From positions 6,520,536-6,584,535 of the forward strand of contig NZ_CP083582.1 of the NCBI RefSeq assembly GCF_020091585.1: 64,000 nt of DNA, given 5' to 3'. Each line of letters starts with the position of its first letter. Positions within the stretch are counted from its first letter, which is position 1. Positions 19,401-28,656 of the stretch are shown here, piece after piece. This stretch comes from Kovacikia minuta CCNUW1. GTDB lineage: Bacteria > Cyanobacteriota > Cyanobacteriia > Leptolyngbyales > Leptolyngbyaceae. Made by a program: the position numbers and the translations under genes. Below the pieces are notes generated by a model. That model made no database searches and had not been told where the DNA came from. It worked only from the letters and a program-made list of their open reading frames with translations.

Positions 19401-20470
19401 CCGAAGAGCAAGTTACCAGATTGTTCCAGCCATTCACCCAGGCAGATGCCTCTACGACTCGTAAGTATGGTGGAACAGGGCTGGGACTGGCAATCAGTCG
19501 GCGATTTTGCCAGATGATGGAAGGTGATATTGCGGTAGAGAGTGCCTCGGGTCAGGGATCGACCTTTACGGTGTGTCTGCCGCTAAAGGTGGGCGATCGC
19601 TCCCAGCCTGATGCCCCAAGCCCCAAGCCAGAAGCGGGGTCGCCAGAAACCGCCCCAACAACTGCATCAACCTTACCGAAGGGAATCAAAGTACTGGTTA
19701 TTGACGACGAACCATCTGTGCGAGACCTGATGGAACGCTACTTGACCAGGGAAGGGTTTCAGGTGGAAACCGCTTCAGGGGGTCAGGAAGGACTTTTCCT
19801 CGCCAGAAAACTCCGTCCTGATGTGATCACGCTTGATGTCATGATGCCCACGATGGATGGTTGGACGGTGCTATCCAGTCTAAAAGCCGATCCAGAGCTG
19901 GCAGATATTCCCGTCATTGTCCTGACGATCGTAGACAACAAGAATTTTGGTTTTGCCCTGGGGGCAGCGGATTATCTAACCAAGCCGATCGACTATCGGC
20001 GTCTCGTTCATCTGCTAGACAAATATCACCCTCCCCGCACCAGCGAGCAAGCTTCTGCAATCGGTCAGGTTCTGATTACGGAAGATGATCCAGCAACCCG
20101 CGAGATGTTCCATCGGATTCTGGCCAAGGAAGGCTGGTCAATCATGGAAGCAGAAAATGGCCGGGTTGCCCTCGATCGCATCGCTGAAACCAAACCCGAT
20201 CTGATTCTTTTAGATTTGATGATGCCAGAAATGGATGGCTTTCAGTTCATTTCCCAACTGCGGAGCCAACCCGATTTCCGGCAAATTCCGATCGTGGTCA
20301 TCACCGCGATGGATCTGACTCCGGCCGATCGGTTGCGCCTGAATGGGTACGTTGAGCAAATCCTGGAGAAAGCAGCCTATCACCGTGATGACCTGTTGCG
20401 GGAAGTTCGTGACCTGGTAGTGACCTGCATTCATCCAAATTCTCAGGGGGAGGGAGAGAGGAATGGCTAA
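16478..20470 (+). CDS. large membrane hybrid histidine kinase (GAF-PAS-PAS-HK-REC-REC)
   Basis: The protein has 1330 residues. Two membrane helices (about 12-32 and 312-335) enclose a periplasmic, mostly helical sensor region. Then follow a GAF domain (about 348-505), two PAS domains (about 530-645 and 660-780), HisKA with phospho-acceptor His807 ([12 protein letters not shown]), HATPase (about 905-1035) and two receivers with phospho-Asp 1120 (LDVMMP) and Asp 1246 (LDLMMP). The periplasmic part looks like the nitrate/NIT or 4-helix class, but this is unsure. A low-complexity insert (HTPHPTPH) lies in the ATPase domain. The stop overlaps the next receiver gene by eight bases, so the first three cluster genes form a tight operon. 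The input signal is unknown. Confidence 0.92.
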   Translation: MRRNTLRQLSERGILLSIFLVFTVPFVIVVNQLVAEINVSIDFAAKERRGLQYNNPLRRILEQVSQHQQFTQAERTDPEFKQQRLNVQADIAVTIEEIDEIDQRLGNTLQTSAKWGQLKAQWQQLKQESPRVSLEQSLKLHTALIAQLLALMAHVGDTSNLILDPDLDSYYLMDALVNKLPETIEGMTQARELGAKVSQKESPSLNEKVELIGLSNGIAISQTAVNRGRDVGSRFNPNLKALLDRYFLESTDSGNKFSNLIQAIGVQSAAVPSGRVVQTGNRAIADQFKLYDAISPALDRLLYNRINKFTQKKNQIRLFGLLSLLAVMAIFAALIRSLIQHKQAEKRLGVQYATSRVLAETNTLNQSVSEILQTICKNLGWELGYLWIVNPQTQQLEYAQSWRGVSAKTSEFEADHITKTFKPGTGMIGRVWSLGEPIWIRDIAKDDRFVGADKAIQAGLRSAFGFPIKTGDQVVGVMSFFHHRICQPDTELNQMMATVGRQIGQFIKRKQVEEALELERQQSEAVLREREELLRLALGAARMGAWDWNIITGEEKWSREVAEIFGEDPDTRETSYEVFIERIHPDDRAYMEQAQQRTLEQGQEYNVEYRIVQDDGSIHWVNSRGNVMRDNDGKPVRMTGITMDVSDRKRAELSLQQAEEKYRSIFENAADGIFQTTVEGIYVSANPALAKIYGYDSPAALIASLSNQIEHQLYIDPQRRAEFVQLMNQHGAVADFESQVYRRDGSIIWISENAREVRDCDGKLLYYEGIVKDITDRKQAAEELFKAKEAAEAASHAKSQFLANMSHELRTPLNAIIGYSEMLQEDAQDMGYDDIIPDLGKICGAGKHLLGLINDILDISKIEAGRMDLYLETFCIPDLIDEVEATVQPLVEKNGNKLVVHCPPDLETMYADQTKVRQTLLNLLSNASKFTKNGIITLTVESGSSHHSQSSPIPHTPHPTPHILFTVSDTGIGMTEEQVTRLFQPFTQADASTTRKYGGTGLGLAISRRFCQMMEGDIAVESASGQGSTFTVCLPLKVGDRSQPDAPSPKPEAGSPETAPTTASTLPKGIKVLVIDDEPSVRDLMERYLTREGFQVETASGGQEGLFLARKLRPDVITLDVMMPTMDGWTVLSSLKADPELADIPVIVLTIVDNKNFGFALGAADYLTKPIDYRRLVHLLDKYHPPRTSEQASAIGQVLITEDDPATREMFHRILAKEGWSIMEAENGRVALDRIAETKPDLILLDLMMPEMDGFQFISQLRSQPDFRQIPIVVITAMDLTPADRLRLNGYVEQILEKAAYHRDDLLREVRDLVVTCIHPNSQGEGERNG
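19301..19362 (+). repeat. CCCCACA repeat carried in the kinase ATPase domain
   Basis: This stretch ([21 protein letters not shown]) lies between the beta strand ending ITLTVE and the one starting [11 protein letters not shown]. It contains three to four CCCCACA/CCCCATA units identical to intergenic repeats, and the frame is kept. Confidence 0.8.
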
Positions 20471-20840
20471 AATTCTTCTGGTAGAAGATAACGAAATGAA
20501 CCGCGATATGTTATCTCGGCGTCTGGAACGCAAAGGGCACCAGGTTTTGATTGCGGTAGATGGGGAACAAGGGGTAACTATCGCCTGTTCCGAAATCCCC
20601 GACCTGATTTTGATGGATATGAGTCTGCCGATCTTGGATGGCTGGGAGGCAACTCGCAAACTTAAGGCAATGCCTGCCACTCAAATGATTCCAATTATTG
20701 CCCTGACAGCCCATGCAATGGCAGGCGATCGCGAAAAGTGCATAACAGCCGGATGCGACGACTACGACACAAAACCTGTTGAATTTCCCCGCCTTCTCGG
20801 CAAGATTCAGGCATTCCTGGGCAAGGAGGTAGAAGCATGA
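20463..20840 (+). CDS. single-domain response regulator
   Basis: The protein has 125 residues forming one receiver domain: acidic pocket [11 protein letters not shown], phospho-Asp in LILMDMSLP, switch Thr in IALTAHAM and the conserved Lys in DTKPVEF. It has no output domain, so it should act as a phosphoryl shuttle or by protein contact, as DivK or CheY do. It overlaps the upstream hybrid kinase by eight bases and the downstream hybrid kinase by four (ATGA), which implies coupled synthesis of kinase, shuttle and kinase. Confidence 0.93.
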   Translation: MAKILLVEDNEMNRDMLSRRLERKGHQVLIAVDGEQGVTIACSEIPDLILMDMSLPILDGWEATRKLKAMPATQMIPIIALTAHAMAGDREKCITAGCDDYDTKPVEFPRLLGKIQAFLGKEVEA

Positions 20841-23014
20841 CCACGAACCCCAGCAATGTACTGGTTGCAGATGACGACGAACTCAGCCGGATCTACTTCT
20901 CGCGCCAACTACGGCAATACAACCTGAACGTAATTCCAGCAGAAAATGGCAGACAGGCGCTTGATCTGGCAACCAGTCAACCCTTCGACTTGATTTTGCT
21001 TGACATTCTGATGCCCGAAATGAACGGCTTTCAAGTTCTAGAAGCCCTCAAAGCCGTTCCCACCCTAAATCATATTCCGGTGATTATGGTTTCCGGCTTA
21101 GATGATCTGGACAGCCTGATTCGCTGCATTGAACTTGGGGCAGAAGACTACCTGTTCAAACCGCTTAATCCCGTTTTATTGCGGGCAAGAATCAATGCTT
21201 GTTTGGAACGAAAACGCCTGCGCGATCAAGAACAAGCTTTCCTGCACCAACTCCAAACCGAAAAAGCCGCCGCAGAAACTGCCAATCGCGCAAAGAGCAT
21301 TTTTCTGGCAAACATGAGCCACGAATTACGCACACCCTTAAATGCCATCATCGGTTACAGCGAAATTCTTCAGGAAGATCTTCAGGATCTCGGCTCAGAA
21401 TTTATTACTGACTTGCAGAAAATTCGCTCTTCCGGCAAACATTTACTGTCTCTGGTCAACGATTTGCTTGATATTTCCAAGATTGAAGCGGGCAAGATGG
21501 AGCTTTATCTGGAGAGTTTTGATATCACCAGCCTGGTTGAAGAAGTGGTGAAAATAGCTCAGCCCTGGATTGAAAAAAACGCCAATACCCTGGAAGTCCA
21601 GTTTGCCAATCCCCCCGGCACCATGCGGGCTGATCTCAACAAAGTTCGCCAATCCTTGCTCAACCTGCTTAGCAATGCCGCCAAATTTACGGAGAAAGGG
21701 GTGATTCGATTATCGATCGAGAGGGGGCAGGGGTATGGGGTGCAGGGTTTAGGGTGTGGGGTGTGGGGTGTGGGGTCAGAAGATAGGGAAGATGGGGGAG
21801 GTGGGGAAGTATTCGAAGTTCAAAGTTCGAAGTTCGAGGTTCAAAATTCCTCCTCACCCCTCACCCCTCACTCCTCACTCCCTCAAAACTTAGAACTCAA
21901 AACTCAAGACTCAAAACTCTCCGCCACACCCCACACCCCACACCCCACACCCCAGATTATCTTCACCATTTCCGATACTGGCATTGGCATCGCTCCTGAC
22001 CACCAGCAAACCATCTTTGAGGTGTTTAACCAGGGGGATAATTCATTTACACGTAAGTATGGTGGAACCGGATTAGGATTGGCGTTGAGTCAGCGCTTTT
22101 GCCGAATGATGGGGGGAGCCATCGCCGTTGAAAGTGAACTGGGGCAGGGGTCTACCTTCAGGGTATGTTTACCCGCTGATGTCGTTGATCACCAGGTTAC
22201 AAGTGCGCTGGCTTCAGAACCGCTAGATGACCAGCCTGCTGTGGAAACAGTCAGTTCTGTGGAGTCCAATCGCCTGGTGTTAGTGATTGATGACGATCGC
22301 AGCGTGCGTGACCTGATGGTGCAGATCCTGAACCAGGAAGGATTTCGGGTTGTCACAGGCTGGTGTGGGGAAGAAGGACTGAGACTGGCACGGGAACTGC
22401 ACCCCAGTTTGATCATCCTAGATATGTTAATGCCCGCTGTGGATAGCTGGGTCGTATTGTCGGCACTCAAGACCGATCCCGAATTAGCCAGCATTCCAGT
22501 CGTCATGATGACGATGAAACAAGAGCAAAACCTGGGATTCACGCTGGGCATCTCTGATTACTTAACAAAGCCCGCTGATTTCAAACGGCTTGCCTTGCTG
22601 CTCCGCTCCTACCGCAACAGCATACCCAGAGGGAAAATTCTGCTGCTGCAAGAAGATAGCACGACCCGCCAAATCATTCAGCGCTTGCTGGAAAAAGAAG
22701 GCTGGACTGTCGCGATCGCTGAGAATCCGCGATCGGCAATGGAACTGATGCAACAACTTCAACCCGAACTCGTTCTTTTAGATTTGATGCCACCCGACAT
22801 GAAAGGATTGGAATTTGTTGCCAGAATCCGCCAGCACGAAACATTTCACTCCCTTCCGATCGTCGTCATCACCACCAAGGATATATCTAGAGAAGAACGG
22901 TTGTGGCTCAACGGCTACATTGAAACCCTATTCCAACATGAAGGCTATGGCCACGAAAAATCCCTACTCGAATTGCATCACTTACTGACAGGTTGCATCC
23001 CGTCCAAGACGTAA
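20837..23014 (+). CDS. soluble hybrid histidine kinase (REC-HK-REC-REC)
   Basis: The protein has 725 residues with no membrane segment. An N-terminal receiver (phospho-Asp56, LLDILMP) is followed by HisKA with His162, HATPase (about 265-445) and two more receivers (about 480-595 and 599-715). In the third receiver the acidic pocket reads LLQEDS, and the phospho-site is in LLDLMPPDMKG. Such multi-receiver kinases integrate several phospho-inputs rather than an extracellular signal. The ATPase domain carries a long low-complexity insert of about 78 residues (21724-21956) encoded by several dispersed repeat families. The ATGA overlap with the upstream receiver suggests the shuttle feeds this kinase. 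Confidence 0.92.
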   Translation: MTTNPSNVLVADDDELSRIYFSRQLRQYNLNVIPAENGRQALDLATSQPFDLILLDILMPEMNGFQVLEALKAVPTLNHIPVIMVSGLDDLDSLIRCIELGAEDYLFKPLNPVLLRARINACLERKRLRDQEQAFLHQLQTEKAAAETANRAKSIFLANMSHELRTPLNAIIGYSEILQEDLQDLGSEFITDLQKIRSSGKHLLSLVNDLLDISKIEAGKMELYLESFDITSLVEEVVKIAQPWIEKNANTLEVQFANPPGTMRADLNKVRQSLLNLLSNAAKFTEKGVIRLSIERGQGYGVQGLGCGVWGVGSEDREDGGGGEVFEVQSSKFEVQNSSSPLTPHSSLPQNLELKTQDSKLSATPHTPHPTPQIIFTISDTGIGIAPDHQQTIFEVFNQGDNSFTRKYGGTGLGLALSQRFCRMMGGAIAVESELGQGSTFRVCLPADVVDHQVTSALASEPLDDQPAVETVSSVESNRLVLVIDDDRSVRDLMVQILNQEGFRVVTGWCGEEGLRLARELHPSLIILDMLMPAVDSWVVLSALKTDPELASIPVVMMTMKQEQNLGFTLGISDYLTKPADFKRLALLLRSYRNSIPRGKILLLQEDSTTRQIIQRLLEKEGWTVAIAENPRSAMELMQQLQPELVLLDLMPPDMKGLEFVARIRQHETFHSLPIVVITTKDISREERLWLNGYIETLFQHEGYGHEKSLLELHHLLTGCIPSKT
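21724..21956 (+). repeat. composite repeat block inside a kinase ATPase domain
   Basis: The block starts with GGGTGTG heptamers, passes through AAGTTCGAAGTTCGAGGTTC-like, CTCACCCCTCACCC-like and AACTCAAAACTCAAG-like runs, and ends in CCCCACA heptamers. The outer GTGTGGG and CCCACAC runs are inverted copies of each other and could fold together. About 78 residues are added without breaking the frame. Confidence 0.85.
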
Positions 23015-23203
23015 GGACAGGGGCTAGGAGCTAGGGACTAGGAGTTGAAAGTCAAAAGACAAAATTCTTCCTCCTCACTCCTCACTCAAAACTCTAAACG
23101 GTCAATTCCCCACTCCCCATTACCCACCTCAAAACTTAAACCTTAAAACTTAAAACTCATCACGCTTTCATCCCTCATCCCTCATCCTTTACCCTTCTCC
23201 CCC
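23015..23203 (+). repeat. intergenic repeat block between two kinases
   Basis: GGGGCTAGGAGCTAGGGACTAGG, TCCTCACTCCTCACTC, TTAAAACTTAAAACTC and CATCCCTCATCCC runs are present. There is no terminator, so transcription may continue into the next kinase, but these repeats set the CHASE4 kinase apart from the tight three-gene operon. Confidence 0.7.
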
Positions 23204-25879
23204 ATGACCCTGCGTAAACGAACACTGATCATCATCGGTGCAACGCTGATAGGACTTAATGCTGTGCTCTACAGCATCTCCACTCGATTGCTATTGGGGA
23301 GTTTAGTCCAGGCAGAAGAACAGGACACTCGGCAAATGATGAAGGGTGTTTTAAACGTGTTTGCTAAAAGCCTGGAGCAATTCAACGAGAAATATATTGA
23401 TTGGTCGGTTTGGGATGATGCTTATAAATTTGTGGAAGATGGCAATCAGGAGTTTATTCAATCCAATTTGATCGATCCACAATTGGCAAATTTGCGGATC
23501 AATGTCATGGCAATCATTCATTCCTCAGGTCGCATCGTTTTTGGGACAGGGTTTGATCATCGTCAGGGCAAAAAAGTTCCAATTCCAGCTGCCTTAAGGC
23601 GTCACCTGGTAAAAGGAGATTTGCTTTTACAACATCCTGACCTGACTAGCACCGTTGCGGGCATTGTGTTGCTGCCCGAAGGACCGATGATGATTATCTC
23701 CCGTCCGATTCTAAATAGTGCAGGAGAGGGGCCAATTCGAGGCACTCTGGTTGTGGGGCGTTATCTCAATCAGGATGAAGTGGATCGGTTAGCTAAATTT
23801 ATCCGCTTGCCGATCGCCCTTCAGGGCATCAAACAGGTTCAGATTCCCCCTGGCTTAAAACCATCCCAGTTTACCTCCGAGCACCAACCATCCATCCTGG
23901 TGCAAGCCCTCAATGATGACACCATTGCCGGTTACGTTCTGCTGAATGACATTTACGGCAAACCCGCTCTCCTGCTGCGGGCAGAAAGTCCCCGCGCCAT
24001 TTATCAGCAGGGACAGGCAACCCAGCGGTTTTTAAGTTGGGCAATTTGGGTAGCAGGTTTGGTTTTTGGGGCTGTGGCGCTGTTGCTGGTAGAAAAAATG
24101 GTTTTGTCCCGCATATCCAGGCTCAGCCGGGAGGTTAGTGGAATTGGTGTGGGGGGAGATTTGAGTGGGCGCGTCTCCGCGATCGGGCAGGATGAACTCT
24201 CCCATCTGGCAGACAACATCAATACCATGTTGCAAACGCTGGAACAGTATCAGCGCGATCGCCAGCAGGCTGCCCTGGACCTGCAAACTGCCAAGGAAAC
24301 AGCAGAACAGGCAAACCAGGCAAAAAGCCAGTTCCTCGCCAATATGAGCCATGAACTGCGAACTCCCCTGAATGCCATTATCGGTTACAGCGAAATGCTC
24401 CAGGAGGACGCAGCGGACCTGGGCTATAGCGACCTCACCCCCGATCTGGAAAAAATCAACAAGGCAGGCAAGCACCTGCTTGGACTGATTAATGACATCC
24501 TCGATCTGTCCAAAATCGAAGCAGGCAAAATGGAACTTTATCTGGAAACGTTTGACCTGTACCCCGTTATTCAGGAAGTCATCAACACAATCCAACCCCT
24601 TGCCCAAAAGCATGGCAACACTCTGAGCGTCAATTGTCCCATTGACATTGGCTTCATGCACACCGACCTGGTAAAACTCCGGCAAAACCTGCTCAACTTA
24701 CTTAGCAATGCCAGCAAATTTACGAAGGAAGGAACGATTACGTTGACAGTGGAAAAGGATAAAGGCTTAAGGATAAAGGATAAAAATGAGGATTCATCTT
24801 TTAGCCTTCAGCCTTCAGCCTTTATCCTTTTTACGGTCTCGGACACGGGCATTGGCATTACGAAAGACCAAATGTCCAGGTTGTTTGATGCGTTTACCCA
24901 GGCGGATGCCTCAACAACACGCAAGTACGGGGGAACGGGTCTGGGACTGGCAATTACCCAACGGTTCTGCCGGATGATGGGAGGAGATATCACAGTGGAG
25001 AGTGAACCGGGTCAGGGGGCAACCTTCACCATGACTCTGCCTGCTAAGGCGATCGACCCAAAAAGTCGGCAAGAAGCGGCTGTTTCACCAGAGCTGGAAG
25101 CAGACGCTCTCCCGGCAGGAGCCAAAATGGTGCTGGTGATTGACGATGACCCGACAACCCATGACTTAATGCGGCGCTATCTGGCGAAGGAAGGATTTCG
25201 GATTGAGTCTGCGGTATCGGGTGCAGAAGGCATTCGTAAAGCCAAAGAACTGCATCCTGATGCCATTACCCTGGATGTGATGATGCCTAGCATGGATGGC
25301 TGGACTGTTCTCTCTACCATCAAAGCAGACCCGGACCTGGCAGAAATTCCGGTCATTATGTTGACGATGGTGGACGACAAGAATATTGGTTATACCCTGG
25401 GAGCTACAGATTATCTGACAAAACCCGTCGATCGCAATCGACTAATCTCCCTCTTAAAGAAATTTCGCTGTGAGCATCCCCCCTGTCCTATTCTTCTAGT
25501 GGAGGACGATGCGACGAACCGAGAGTTAATCCGTCAAATGTTAGAAAAGGAGGGCTGGAACGTTACCGAAGCGGAAAATGGGCGGGTAGCCCTGGACAAG
25601 TTAGCAGAAACCCAACCCGAATTGATTTTGCTCGATTTACTCATGCCAGAAATGGATGGCTATGCCGTCATCGCCGCGCTCAAAGAACATGCCCAGTGGC
25701 GGTCGATTCCTGTTGTTGTAATCACAGCAAAGGATATTTCCCATGAAGACCACTTGAAATTGAGCGGGTCAGTGGAGCAAATCTTCCAGAAAGGAGAGTT
25801 TAGTTGCGAAGAGTTACTCGCTGAAGTAAGAAATTTGGTGTCAACCTATGTAAGGTATAAAGATTCTGTGGAAGTCTAG
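23204..25879 (+). CDS. CHASE4-HAMP hybrid histidine kinase (HK-REC-REC)
   Basis: The protein has 891 residues. TM1 (about 8-28) and TM2 (about 275-300) flank a periplasmic CHASE4-type sensor with the family's [16 protein letters not shown] hallmark. A HAMP linker (about 300-355), HisKA with His383, HATPase (about 480-615) and two receivers (about 641-760, 763-880) follow. The kinase core and both receivers are closely similar to those of the 1330-residue kinase upstream, so the two are paralogues with different sensors. A 24-residue repeat-derived insert ([20 protein letters not shown]) sits at the same ATPase loop as in its paralogues. No clear ribosome binding site precedes ATG 23204, as repeat sequence abuts it. 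Confidence 0.92.
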   Translation: MTLRKRTLIIIGATLIGLNAVLYSISTRLLLGSLVQAEEQDTRQMMKGVLNVFAKSLEQFNEKYIDWSVWDDAYKFVEDGNQEFIQSNLIDPQLANLRINVMAIIHSSGRIVFGTGFDHRQGKKVPIPAALRRHLVKGDLLLQHPDLTSTVAGIVLLPEGPMMIISRPILNSAGEGPIRGTLVVGRYLNQDEVDRLAKFIRLPIALQGIKQVQIPPGLKPSQFTSEHQPSILVQALNDDTIAGYVLLNDIYGKPALLLRAESPRAIYQQGQATQRFLSWAIWVAGLVFGAVALLLVEKMVLSRISRLSREVSGIGVGGDLSGRVSAIGQDELSHLADNINTMLQTLEQYQRDRQQAALDLQTAKETAEQANQAKSQFLANMSHELRTPLNAIIGYSEMLQEDAADLGYSDLTPDLEKINKAGKHLLGLINDILDLSKIEAGKMELYLETFDLYPVIQEVINTIQPLAQKHGNTLSVNCPIDIGFMHTDLVKLRQNLLNLLSNASKFTKEGTITLTVEKDKGLRIKDKNEDSSFSLQPSAFILFTVSDTGIGITKDQMSRLFDAFTQADASTTRKYGGTGLGLAITQRFCRMMGGDITVESEPGQGATFTMTLPAKAIDPKSRQEAAVSPELEADALPAGAKMVLVIDDDPTTHDLMRRYLAKEGFRIESAVSGAEGIRKAKELHPDAITLDVMMPSMDGWTVLSTIKADPDLAEIPVIMLTMVDDKNIGYTLGATDYLTKPVDRNRLISLLKKFRCEHPPCPILLVEDDATNRELIRQMLEKEGWNVTEAENGRVALDKLAETQPELILLDLLMPEMDGYAVIAALKEHAQWRSIPVVVITAKDISHEDHLKLSGSVEQIFQKGEFSCEELLAEVRNLVSTYVRYKDSVEV
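24753..24823 (+). repeat. GGATAAAGG / CCTTCAGCC repeat inside a kinase ATPase domain
   Basis: The stretch reads AAGGATAAAGGCTTAAGG, then CTTTTAGCCTTCAGCCTTCAGCC. It matches intergenic runs near 14.9 and 62.1 kb and occupies the ITLTVE / ILFTVSDTG junction. Confidence 0.8.
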
Positions 25880-25941
25880 TAATGTAGTTTTTCTAACCAG
25901 TTATGCGTTTCAGGAATGCCTGGATCAATGAGGTTACCTAA

Positions 25942-27006
25942 ATGAATGCTGAACACAGCTCCATACTGGTCGTTGATGATGTCGAAGCCAACCGAGATCT
26001 CCTTTTAAGGCGGCTTCAACGCCAGGGACACACGGTAGTTGTGGCTGAAAATGGACGGCAGGCGCTGGAGCTTCTCCAAACCCAACCTTTTGATCTGATC
26101 CTGTGTGACATCATGATGCCCGAAATGAATGGCTATCAAGTGCTGGAACACCTGAAGGCCGATCCAGCCCAACGCCACATTCCGGTGATTATGATCTCGG
26201 CACTGGATGATATTGAGAGTGTGGTTCGTTGCATCGAATTGGGTGCAGAAGACTACCTGTTTAAGCCGTTTAACCCCACCCTATTGAAAGCACGGATTAA
26301 TGCCTGCTTGGAGAAAAAGAATCTGCGGGATCAGGAACAAGCCTATTTGAAACAACTTCAGGCTGAGCAGGAAAAATCTGAACGATTGTTGCTCAGTATC
26401 TTGCCCAAACCCGTGGCAGAACAACTGAAGCAAACCCAGAGCACGATCGCCGAAAGTTTTGCTGATGCCTCCGTTTTATTTGCCGACATTGTGGATTTTA
26501 CGGGCATCTCAGCCCATCGATCGCCGATCGAAATGGTGAGTCTGCTGAATCATATCTTTTCAGCCTTTGATAATCTAGCGGAACAGCACGGATTGGAGAA
26601 AATTAAAACCATCGGAGATGCCTACATGGTTGTGGGTGGGATTCCCACTCCCTGTGCTGGGCATATGGAGGCGATCGCAGAAATGGCTCTGGATATGCAA
26701 ACAGCGATTACTAAATTCAACCGTGAAACGGGCGAATCCTTCAGTATCCGCATCGGCATCAGCAATGGTCCCGTAGTTGCAGGAGTCATTGGGACGAAGA
26801 AATTTATTTACGATCTCTGGGGTGATACGGTAAATACTGCCAGTCGGATGGAGTCCCAGGGCATTCCAGGTGCGATTCAGGTGACTGAAACCACCTACCA
26901 ATGTTTGCAAGGCAAGTATCAATTTGAAGAACGGGGCACAGTTTCAATTAAAGGCAAGGGCGAAATGAAAACCTATCTATTAAAAAAACAGATTGTAGAA
27001 CCTTAA
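25942..27006 (+). CDS. receiver-domain class III adenylate cyclase
   Basis: The protein has 354 residues. A receiver domain (phospho-Asp56, LCDIMMP) is joined by a helical linker (about 125-170) to a class III cyclase domain. All catalytic residues are visible: metal-binding Asp182 and Asp226, purine-selecting Lys222 and Asp291 (ATP type), and transition-state Asn298 and Arg302. The product should be cAMP made from ATP, under control of phosphorylation by a neighbouring kinase. The receiver resembles the N-terminal receiver of the 725-residue kinase (shared ENGRQAL, GAEDYLFKP, RINACLE), which suggests a common phosphodonor. The next kinase gene starts three bases after the stop. Confidence 0.94.
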   Translation: MNAEHSSILVVDDVEANRDLLLRRLQRQGHTVVVAENGRQALELLQTQPFDLILCDIMMPEMNGYQVLEHLKADPAQRHIPVIMISALDDIESVVRCIELGAEDYLFKPFNPTLLKARINACLEKKNLRDQEQAYLKQLQAEQEKSERLLLSILPKPVAEQLKQTQSTIAESFADASVLFADIVDFTGISAHRSPIEMVSLLNHIFSAFDNLAEQHGLEKIKTIGDAYMVVGGIPTPCAGHMEAIAEMALDMQTAITKFNRETGESFSIRIGISNGPVVAGVIGTKKFIYDLWGDTVNTASRMESQGIPGAIQVTETTYQCLQGKYQFEERGTVSIKGKGEMKTYLLKKQIVEP

Positions 27007-27009
27007 CCT

Positions 27010-28513
27010 ATGAGCCTCGCACTATGTGTGCTAATCGTCGAAGACTCTGAAAACGATGCCCTCCTGATGGTCAGAGAACTGCAACGGAATGGCTATACTC
27101 TGACCTACGACCGTGTAGACACGCCTAGCGCAATGGCAGCCGCCCTCGATCGCCAGTCCTGGGATGTGATCCTTGCCGACTATAACCTGCCCCACTTTAG
27201 TGCCCCAGAAGCCCTCAAGCTGCTCCAAAAAAAGAATTTAGATCTCCCGTTTATCATTGTTTCGGGCAGCATTGGGGAACATATTGCGGTCGCTGCGATG
27301 AAAGCAGGTGCCCACGATTACCTGATGAAAGGAAATCTGGCGCGGTTGGTACCCGCGATCGAGCGGGAAATCCGCGAGGCAGAGGAACGCAACAAACGCC
27401 GGACCGCCGAACAGGCGCTACGGGCAAGTGAAGAACGGTTCCGATCGCTGATTGAAAATGCCCTGGATATCATTACAGTTGTGGGTGGAAATGGCACTGT
27501 GCGCTACATCAGCCCTTCCATCGAACGCGTCTTAGGTTACAAACCAGAAGATTTTATCGGTCGGGATGCATTTCAGTCCATTCATCCCGATGATCTTCAG
27601 TCGATTTTAACCACCTTTAATACAGCCATTCAAACCCCTGGACGAACCATCTCTGTCGAATTTCGGTTTCGCCACCAGGATGGCACCTGGCATGTACTGG
27701 AAGCGGTCGGCAAGCAATTTGTGGAGCCTGGCGGTGAGGATAGCTTAGTCATTAACGCCAGGGACATTACAGAACGAAAGCAGGTTGAAGAAGCACGCAA
27801 AGCCCTCCAAAAGGAAAAGGAGCTCAATGACCTCAAATCGCGGTTTGTGTCGATGGTATCCCACGAATTTCGTACCCCTCTGAAGTGTCATCGTCCTGTC
27901 GGCAAGACTCCTGGAACGCTTTTTTGATACAGCGACCGAAGCCAAACGCCAGGAATATTTGGAGCGCATCCAGGCGTCTGCCAGGCACATGACCCAGTTA
28001 CTCGACGATGTTTTGTTTTTAGGAAAAACGGCAGCAGCGAAGCAAGAATTTAAACCCTCCGCCATCGATCTGGTTCAGTTCTGTGGGGAATTATTAGAAG
28101 AGGTGCAATTGGCATGGAATGCCGATCGCAAAATTCACTTCATTTGTCCCGACTCCTGCATTTCTGCCCGTATGGATACAGGATTATTACGCCATATTTT
28201 CACCAATCTGCTCTCAAATGCAATCAAATATTCCGCTCCTGACACGGTGATCCGCTTTGAACTAACGCACGACCAGGAATTAGCTGTTTTCCAGATCCAG
28301 GACCAGGGATTAGGGATTTCTGAGGAAGATCAACAGCATCTGTTTGAATCCTTCCATCGGGGTGGGAACGTGGGTAAAATTCCTGGCACCGGCTTAGGCT
28401 TGGCAATTGTCCAACAATCAACTCAACTCCACAGAGGCACAGTTGCTGTCAAAAGTCAGGTTGGCGTTGGCACCACATTTACAGTGAAACTGCCGATATA
28501 TAGTGAAGGGTGA
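27010..28513 (+). pseudogene. REC-PAS histidine kinase, frame broken by one base in HisKA
   Basis: The first frame (27010-27927) encodes a receiver (about 1-125), a PAS domain (about 145-265) and the start of HisKA, ending soon after SHEFRTPL. The second frame (ORF from 27959, open earlier) supplies the rest of HisKA and the HATPase ([26 protein letters not shown]). An extra A in the pair 27883-27884 breaks the frame exactly at the catalytic motif. Removing it gives HEFRTPLSVIVLSARLLERFF, the expected continuation. The intact protein would be about 500 residues, and as drawn no active kinase can be made. It starts three bases after the cyclase stop, so both belong to one transcript. Confidence 0.85.
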
Positions 28514-28656
28514 AGAGAAAAGGGGACGAGGAGAGGGTAGGGGGGCAGGGTCGGCGACGAGTTCCCCCCACCATCACCAACCAATAACTGGCAACGGAAC
28601 GACCAATGACCAATGACCGATTACCCAATTCATAATTCCTATTCATAATTCGTTCT

